DNA of 64,000 bases, from assembly GCA_029237695.1 (NCBI GenBank), contig CM055271.1, positions 79,185,488-79,249,487 of the forward strand. The letters run 5' to 3'. Positions within the stretch are counted from its first letter, which is position 1, and each line of letters begins with the position of its first letter. The stretch is from Conchocele bisecta. Its lineage: Eukaryota; Mollusca; Bivalvia; Lucinida; Thyasiridae. Shown piece after piece: positions 57,762 to 64,000 of this stretch. The notes under the pieces were generated by a model. That model was not told the DNA's origin. It saw nothing but the letters and a program-made list of their open reading frames with translations, and did no database searches. The translations under genes were made by a program, and so were the position numbers.

Positions 57762-59727
57762 CAGACTTCATGAACACATTGGGGACGTGACCTTGCCCCT
57801 GGATGCGCAACTCGCGCTCATCATCTTTAATGGACTCGGTATGGTCATAGGGGTCATTGACGCAGATGATGGTAGTCGCATCCGCATGGCGTGTCAGTAC
57901 CATAGATGAGACCTTGTTACCATAATCCCCCCAGGTATAGGCAGATCCATCCCCCTTCTCCCTATCGTCTGCTGTGGGTGTTGCACTGCGCCATATCATA
58001 CCCATGTCAACCAAAGCAGTGTAGGATGGAACATCCAGTGGCTGCTGTGTAAGCTTCTGCAGAAGTTTGGACTTCTGGGTCTTCCTGAGTGTGCCGTTGA
58101 CATGGAATAATGTCAGGCACTCATCAGTGACACGGTGTTTCAAGACTTCTGAAAGTGGCAACAGACCACTGACATCGACAATGTTGACAACAGATGTCAG
58201 AGCCCTACTCTCCATTTCACACTGCTTCACTTTCAAATCCCCACCTGTAGCTTTGTCAGCTGTGGTATTTGCAAAAGTGTGGCGATTGCTGCGCTGTATA
58301 CGATCGTGGAGAGATTTATCCTTTGAGTAGACACGCTCATCCATGAAAGTTTTCAGCTTCATCTCACCGTCCTGTTTTGCAGTACTAAAATCCAGAACCA
58401 ACTTGGGTGGGGCAGGAATTGCTGACTGCAGTGTGCGAAGAGCGGGCGACGCAGGGTCAAATGGGAAGCAATCAAACTCCCTGATGCAGGATACCAGGTC
58501 CTGCACAGCTTGCTCATCCACACGCATACGCTTGGGAGAGCACTCATTGTGCTTTCGGGACAACTGTTTACGATTGAGCTGGCGCTGAAGTGCGGCTCGA
58601 ATTCTGGCGAGATTGTTTGCATTTATGGTGTCAGCCATCAGCTGTTTCTCATTTCTGAGAATTGACAACCAGCCAGCTTTCATTTTCGAGCCCTTGTTCA
58701 TGGTCATTTCAATCCAGAGGTCCCATGGAATGGATGTGTATGGCTTGCCTGTCATCGACTGGGCAAAACTTGTGCTGAGGAACTCAGACTTGTCAGCAGG
58801 GAGAGATGTGAGCATGGCCCAAAAATCGGGGAGCCAGCGACCATAGTTAGTCTGGTCGTATATCATCATCCATGGCATCATCTCTCGCAAGGAGACAAGA
58901 TATTCATCCCAGTTGCACGTGTGTACAGCATGTACATTCATGACTAAGACCTCCACCATTGCCATAAACTCTAACCAGTAGGTTCCCATATCCGACCCCT
59001 CAGGCATATGAAACAGGCTGTCGAGTAGAGCAGCTATGGCCGGATCACTCTCAAGCTCCTCATGAGCTGTGGCTAGTGACGCTTGAGAGTTTGTGGTTGG
59101 GTTACGTAGCACAGCAAGTCGTGCTTTCGTGGAAGCCTCAAACTGAGACACTGCGACGTTCATATTCAGAACAAGATGCATCAATGCTTCATACAACAGC
59201 AGCAGGCAGCGCATAGCCCGCCTATAGTGCTTTCCCCGTAATGCCTGGTCCACAGAACCTTCAGCAATAACACCAGCGGCAACCAAAACCTCGGCAATCT
59301 CACTACCCTTATGACGCTTGTAGATCGCATAGATCATGCAACACTGTGTATGGAAGGGGCCTAGGAATGGAATGATATGCTCATACTCCTGGGGATGCTC
59401 ACTCTTGATTTCGAGGAGCAGTGTGTACATGGCTGATCACCCACAACTACCGCAAAAGGCATACGTTTCCTAGCAATCGCAGCCTAAACCTTCAACATAA
59501 CATCATTCAGAACTGACTTTTTTGGTGGATCTGGGTATGTCATAAAGTAGTAAGCCTTGCTCTGTTCTACAGGGCTTGAGAGCAAAGCCTGTAATCCAGA
59601 GAAACCAGGAACTGCCTGAGCTATAGCCATGGGTCTATCCCCAGAAGCATCTGCGCGCACCAGGGCGTGAATAACATTGCGCCTCCGTTGAGGCTCGGTA
59701 CTACGAACTTCACTCGGGATCCTATCA
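57682..59727 (-). CDS. Element 2 central region
   Basis: A 582-codon minus frame (59430-57682). The same frame extends upstream of 59430 to about 59727 through one in-frame TAG near 59489, since PVEQSKAYYFMTYPDPPKKS and FAVVVGDQP read well before it. Helical, Cys/Trp-containing segments include FLGPFHTQCCMIYAIYKRH and PWDLWIEMTMNKGSKMKAGW. No named domain is recognised, but the position matches the middle of element 1. Confidence 0.65.
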
Positions 59728-61182
59728 CTACGGTGGCTCTCCTCGCTTGTGAGTCACGTAACGGTCATGCGTTTGCATATCTGAAGTTATCTCCTTTAAT
59801 GTCGAAGATAGGGCTTTAGCATCTTTAACACGTTCAGAACATTGGGGATCATGATATTCCTGAGAGACAGACTGAACATACATCACATTTGTACGGTGGG
59901 ACGTATCCCCGCCAGTCAACGTGTCATTTCGAAAATCATCATTGTCAACGATGACAACACCTGGTATGTCCTCAGCGATCTCACTAGGACAATCTGTGCA
60001 GAGCTGGATGTCATGCACTGCCCATGCGTCTCTGAGAAGGAGAACCGATGCATACCGAATACAAATGCCTGCTTTATGAAAGGTATCAATCAGCTCTTTG
60101 CTGCGGGTAAGACCATGTAAAGTCATGCTCAAGTTGATTGAAGTTGTTGTTGGACGACCAGTGATGTAATGCGTGAGAATGGATGATAGTGCACATGCCA
60201 AAGTGTCGTCAGGCACTTGCTTACCAGGGTGTTTCAATGACATGACTAGTTGAACCAACAGAGGTGCCAGTTCTTCCTTCTGCTCTAATTCTACAACCTG
60301 TGGGGGCCATGTTACTGTTTTAGTGTTTTTGACCTCATTTCCTACCCGACCAGCCATATTCTGGACTAGCAACTGATTGCTAACCCCAAGTGAGGAGAGA
60401 GCGGCCTCTACGTATGAATCACAGCCCCCGGTATCGTATACAACCTCGCTCTGATTTTTCTGAGGACGAGTATGAAAACCTATGCCCACCCCGAACTCCC
60501 GCACTAGCAACTCCTTAATATAACTGGATTTGGTACCGGATGTTGGGAAACCATAATGACCTACAATGTTTTGATAATCACGTAAGAAACTCTGCACTGT
60601 TCTGATCTCGTGTTCAACAAAAATGACTTCACGAGCATGGTCTATGAACATTGTCTGTGCCTCGCGAAATGTCACATCATATAGGAGAGGAAGGGCTTCT
60701 TCAACTGACATCTTCTCGAACGGAACAACATATTTAAGCCAGCACTTGTGATGATACCGTATCTCTACTGAATACGGGTCAGTAGTTGAATCGATGAGTT
60801 TGTTGATTCTGTCCCTCATGGTGTCGTCTTCTAGTGTCACTGTGTGTCTACGAAATAAATTCCATGCATTGTCATATGAAATGAGACAAAACCTGCCTTG
60901 TCGCTCAGGATGTTTATGGTCTTTAGGTTTCATGCACCACACACATAGATTTTTATCATGTACGATTCCTATGTCAGAACGTAGACGCTTAGGTGCTGAC
61001 GATGGCAGATCCTCATTACGAAGACCTGTCGGATCCATGCCGTGAGATGTTTCTTCAATGTCACGTTTTTGCTGCCTCTTCTTTGATTTAGTCAACTTGA
61101 CCGTGCTTCTTATATCAATTCGACAGTTATTGTGTGCATGCTTGCCTCTGGGTCCCGTTTCCCAGTCCACCGAATCGTACAC
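59728..61182 (-). CDS. Element 2 N-terminal region with zinc finger
   Basis: A 484-codon minus frame starting near 61182. An N-terminal C-x2-C motif (NLCVWCMKPKDHKHPER, about 60925-60965) followed by YHHKCWLKYV (H-x2-H/C) gives a zinc-binding domain equivalent to that of element 1. Then a long helical region follows (SFLRDYQNIVGHYGFPTSGT, LVQLVMSLKHPGKQVPDD, SILTHYITGRPTTTSINLSM). A DNA-binding transposase N-terminus is the likely role. The frame ends GEPP then stop, with the protein continuing in another frame (slip near 59730). Confidence 0.7.
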   Translation of the reverse strand: MYDSVDWETGPRGKHAHNNCRIDIRSTVKLTKSKKRQQKRDIEETSHGMDPTGLRNEDLPSSAPKRLRSDIGIVHDKNLCVWCMKPKDHKHPERQGRFCLISYDNAWNLFRRHTVTLEDDTMRDRINKLIDSTTDPYSVEIRYHHKCWLKYVVPFEKMSVEEALPLLYDVTFREAQTMFIDHAREVIFVEHEIRTVQSFLRDYQNIVGHYGFPTSGTKSSYIKELLVREFGVGIGFHTRPQKNQSEVVYDTGGCDSYVEAALSSLGVSNQLLVQNMAGRVGNEVKNTKTVTWPPQVVELEQKEELAPLLVQLVMSLKHPGKQVPDDTLACALSSILTHYITGRPTTTSINLSMTLHGLTRSKELIDTFHKAGICIRYASVLLLRDAWAVHDIQLCTDCPSEIAEDIPGVVIVDNDDFRNDTLTGGDTSHRTNVMYVQSVSQEYHDPQCSERVKDAKALSSTLKEITSDMQTHDRYVTHKRGEPP

Positions 61183-61790
61183 ATTTCCAAACCTATCAAG
61201 GCCTCTCCTTCAACGCATTTGATTTAAGACTGTTCCATCCTTCTTCACGTGTTTTATCTAGGGAATCTGAAGGCTCACACGGTGTTCCACACTGGAAAAT
61301 GCAGTCAAATTGTGAAGACGCCATTCATATGCTTCGGAGGTCACGTGTCACATCCGGTTACCATGGCACAACACGCTCATGGAGTCTGAAACAATAAAAT
61401 CATGGTTATGGAAAGTGACAAAATATTTATAACCTTTGCAAAATGTTTAGAACCTGCTCAACTGGGTACCATTGTCAAGAATATGTTTCGTGGCTGATGG
61501 TTGTAATGTATAGTATCTAGAGACACAATACAACCCCAACATGAACTCGCATTGGAGTGGTGTCAATGATATGTCTAATCGTAGACTTGACATCAGAAAT
61601 GGGTTCTGCACCCTGAAATCAGTCAAAAATGACATATTATGGGGCTTTCTAACCCATTTGTATAAAAAGTTATAGATTCAATATGGCCGCCGCCGGCCAT
61701 CTTGGATTTGAATGTCCATGTAATTGACTTCTAAACAGACAGCCAATATCAGAAATGGATTTCTCACCTTCAGATGAGTAAAAAATGACA
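61183..61790. other. Element 2 upstream region before right terminal repeat
   Basis: No separate gene. It holds the presumed promoter or 5' end of the transposon gene and degenerate sub-terminal repeats with 'gaatggg(t)ttct..accct.aaat.agt.aaaaatgacatat' blocks, related to the terminal repeat. Confidence 0.5.
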
Positions 61791-62159
61791 TATTTGTGGA
61801 CGTTTCTGGACATTTTCGGTAAAAAATTGGCATTTTCAAAATGGCCACCGGCGGCCATCTTGGATTTCGTTGTCATAGAGACATCTAAGCAAACAAATGA
61901 CATCAGAAATGAATTCCTCACCCTCAAATTAGTCTAAAATGACATATTATAGAGGTATACATGTCATTGTGCTAAAAAGTAAAAATTTCAAAATGGCCAC
62001 CGGCGGCCATCTTGGATTTCTCGCTCCACAGAATGTTGCCCAAGGTTTCCAGAGGGACCCACCAGCTCATTTTTTTACAAATGCCCTAAAGTACCATAAT
62101 CAATCATAAAAGTATATTTGCCGAAGGTTGGTCACGGGATCTGGCTTTGTGACCCTACT

Positions 62160-62312
62160 ACTGTTCATCTCGGAATCTTCGTTAACCCACTGGCGAAATA
62201 GAGCCTTAGCGGTCGATTTCCAATAGGAAACACCCTCATCATTACATGAAGTAGAAGTAGACGGTTCCATTGTGAATTTATTATTAAATTTACTATGGTT
62301 CATTTTTAACAA
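62160..62312 (-). pseudogene. 5' part of virus/Polinton-like gene split by element 2
   Basis: ATG at 62312 (MLKMNHSKF) or the internal MEPSTSTSCNDEG. The segment is Ser/Asn-rich, then helical (WKSTAKALFRQWVNEDSEMN), and is cut by the transposon at 62160. It continues in frame at 55849. It is divergently spaced by a few bases from the end of the 62306-62823 gene, with a small overlap of coding ends. Confidence 0.6.
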
Positions 62313-62823
62313 AATGGGTGATAATTTTTGAGAACTGAATAGGTTTTATTACATTTTGTACATCGATAAACATCGTCATTATGTTGATTGCGGCTACACA
62401 TACAGCCGGGTGTGCACACGCAAAAACATCTGTTATAATCATAAGTAGGACACGTCATTTCACCCATACATCCATCGGTCATATGGTGTCCATTCATTAT
62501 ATGCGGCATACCATATTTTTTGTCCTTAAATTCTATAGATTCGTCCCATTGTAAATGTCGTATTTTTGAATTTATATATTTAGCGCTCTTATTATATTCT
62601 ATTGTGTATTCCATGAAAGCTTTTTCATACGCCTTTACACTTTGATGGTATGAAATATTTTCGTTACAAATATTATTATAGATACTACCATACTCCAGTT
62701 TATTACCTATTTTCTCCCACATTTTTGTCATACAAGCTAGTTCTTCACCAGTAATTGGATTTGTTCCAGTTAACCATTAACCATTAAGTGGACATCATTA
62801 TAATACTTGAAATACAAATTCAT
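62306..62823 (-). CDS. Cys-rich zinc-binding protein, virus/Polinton-like cluster
   Basis: The minus frame 62731-62306 encodes 141 residues. The ATG at 62823 (MNLYFKYYNDVHLMV) and the segment NPITGEELACM show that the true start is upstream, with a slip at a 7-bp duplication 'ttaacca' (62769-62783). The N-terminal half is helical. The C-terminal half has clustered cysteines: CPTYDYNRCFCVCTPGCMC, then YRCTKCNKTY and a final PFC, likely two or three zinc sites. The family is not recognised. It immediately precedes the split gene on the same strand, as in compact viral operon-like clusters. Confidence 0.6.
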
Positions 62824-62829
62824 TTTTTA

Positions 62830-63380
62830 AAAAAAGATAATTAATAAACACGATAGAATAGCTGCGTTATCAAGGGTAAAAAGAAGTAGTATCATCATCT
62901 TCTCTAATTGATAATACTATATCAAGCTTTGAAACTATAAATTTGGAAATGAGAGAATATGAGGAAGAAAAAAGTAAAATAAGGTTAAAATAGTTTGTTC
63001 CAATATTAAGAATTAGATAATTCTGAAAGAAATAATTTGTAATTTTTTCAAAATTAAACAAAATAGATAAGAAATTAGAGGCTTTTATACTCAAAGCAAC
63101 TAATATTTATACAGATTTGTATGGGGGTAGTACCATAATTTAGCGATTCTGAGAAAAAATAAAACCCGAGTAAAAAACGGTAGTGTGGGTTGCCTTTTTT
63201 TGGCATTATAACAATATAGGCGCCATATTTTTGTGGTCCAGAACCCCCATTGCTATATACTACTAAAAAATTGATTCACGATAATAGTATTGATACTTAT
63301 GCATATAAACATTGCCGAAAAATAGATTTTTATTCTAATAATATTTTTGTTGAATTTGAAATACATTATTAAAATTTCAA
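62830..63380. other. AT-rich spacer between divergent small genes
   Basis: Very AT-rich. Short minus frames are Leu/Phe/Ile/Ser-rich and may be compositional. The divergent genes at 62823 (minus) and 63385 (plus) imply that promoters are here, but I see no distinct TATA or initiator motif. Confidence 0.4.
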
Positions 63381-63384
63381 CCAA

Positions 63385-63798
63385 ATGGATGAAATGGATT
63401 TTCAAAATGATAAACCCGATTCAGTCGATAAAGAAGATAAACCAGATGATTTAATCAATGATGATTTAATCAATAAAGATGATTTAATCAATGATGATTT
63501 AATCAATGATGATTTAATCAATGATGATTTAATCAATAAAGATGAATGTGAAGATGAAGATGAAGATTCAATAGGATAGCGATCCAATATCTGATATACA
63601 GATAATAATAATAAATTAACGAAGACTTATTGGCAATTTCTGATTATTATAACAGTTATCATATTAACATTATATGAATACTCGCGTCATAATTATATTA
63701 TGGAAAAAAACCAACGAACAAATAATTATTTACTAAGCAAATTTATAGATAAAATAGACAGTTATGTAGAGCAATTTATATGCTTACATAATAAATGA
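63385..63798 (+). pseudogene. DDLIN-repeat protein with C-terminal membrane segment (one frame slip)
   Basis: ATG at 63385. The 64-codon frame has an acidic start (MDEMDFQNDKPDS), then seven or so copies of the five-residue unit DDLIN/KDDLIN encoded by a 15-bp DNA repeat, then an acidic EDEDED tail, and stops at 63579. From 63593 another frame continues with WQFLIIITVIILTLYEY, a transmembrane-like helix, and a basic, Asn-rich tail to TGA 63796-63798. A single slip near 63575-63595 would make one tail-anchored protein. Unknown function. Confidence 0.5.
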
Positions 63799-63825
63799 AA
63801 AAAATATAATTAATTTTTTATAAAA

Positions 63826-63996
63826 TTAATTTTCATAATGAAGTAGATACGAGTGGTTCATGTCATTATCGGAATTTAATGGGAAACATTTAGCACACTT
63901 TAAACATTCATAATATTTATTTTTCTTTCTACACGTTAACATTTTCTTATCACATTCTGTGCAACATAGAAATCCTCTTCGTTCTATTTTTCCCAT
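63826..63996 (-). CDS. 56-residue zinc-ribbon-like protein
   Basis: A complete small ORF with ATG at 63996 and TAA at 63826. It has four Cys pairs: FLCCTEC, MLTCRKK, YECLKCAKC. The C-x2-C...C-x2-C-x2-C arrangement suggests a zinc ribbon similar to the C-terminal finger of the 62306-62823 protein. It is too short to classify, and it may extend beyond the window upstream only as promoter. It fits a compact viral-like gene cluster. Confidence 0.5.
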   Translation of the reverse strand: MGKIERRGFLCCTECDKKMLTCRKKNKYYECLKCAKCFPLNSDNDMNHSYLLHYEN

Positions 63997-64000
63997 ACAA

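Larger units (their letters stand above)
55850..62160 (-). mobile_element. 6.3-kb DNA transposon, TAGT termini, CTG target duplication (element 2)
   Basis: The ends TAGTAGGGTCACAAAGCC (55850) and its inverse (to 62160) are exact for over 25 bp. Homology of the inverted repeats extends about 360 bp. Three bases CTG are duplicated (55847-55849 and 62161-62163). If the first T/A pair is assigned to the target instead, the duplication reads ACTGT. Removing the element restores an uninterrupted reading frame of the host gene on the minus strand. It encodes a ~1,400-residue protein set on the minus strand homologous to element 1. Confidence 0.9.

Noticed and set aside
1..64000. tRNA, rRNA or snRNA genes
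   Set aside because: I looked for A/B-box pairs, GGTTCGAATCC-type arms and Sm-site hairpins and saw none convincing; a covariance-model scan would be needed to exclude degenerate ones.

Overview
The window is eukaryotic, AT-rich, intron-bearing and very repeat-dense, and most resembles a bivalve mollusc genome. The grounds are spliced GT-AG exons, DIRS-like, LINE, hAT-like and Polinton-like remnants, and interspersed repeats I recognise from memory as bivalve families (the 'atgccccaccaatgtagtggaggg' type and a 70-bp palindromic repeat at 22.63 and 51.36 kb). The species assignment is an inference. A 500-N scaffold gap lies at 47618-48117. Many reading frames break at homopolymers, so part of the apparent gene decay may be uncorrected indels.

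Layout. (1) 0.8-12.5 kb: exons of one plus-strand host gene, starting inside the gene with a ParB/sulfiredoxin-like segment, then acidic and coiled-coil micro-exons and a terminal exon with stop at 12478. Introns hold SINE-like repeats, a bivalve tandem repeat family and an hAT-like insertion. (2) 13.1-20.6 kb: four repeat arrays in a row: a 189-bp tandem, a ~118-bp tandem, an array of about thirty copies of the perfect palindrome GTGTGGAAATTTCCACAC, and an array of hairpins with a fixed loop and covarying stems. (3) 18.9-23.0 kb: a segmental duplication (copy A) carrying the hairpin array, a DIRS-like tyrosine recombinase fragment and a LINE fragment; copy B is at 48.4-55.4 kb. (4) 23.2-29.3 kb: a decayed Maverick/Polinton-like block with a BIR-UBA-coiled coil-RING (IAP-like) gene, a protein-primed type B DNA polymerase and a convergent retroviral-type integrase. 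(5) 29.8-38.7 kb: a second plus-strand host gene with an NRF1-like promoter motif, a KCTD9-N/KHA-like ubiquitin-fold domain, a second folded domain and a tandem array of 81-bp Ser/Thr/Pro exons. (6) 38.66-46.48 kb: a 7.8-kb DNA transposon inserted into the splice donor of the last 81-bp exon. (7) 48.1-64 kb: copy B, interrupted by a 3.7-kb non-coding transposon, then a virus/Polinton-like gene cluster whose first gene is split by a second, 6.3-kb transposon of the same superfamily as (6).

Most notable points: the two transposons (38660-46476 and 55850-62160) share a TAGT terminus, a 3-bp target duplication, the same gene order, an N-terminal zinc finger and a C-terminal acidic motif series resembling PIN/XPG nucleases. 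The palindrome array and the covarying hairpin array are structured non-coding repeats that no gene in the window explains.
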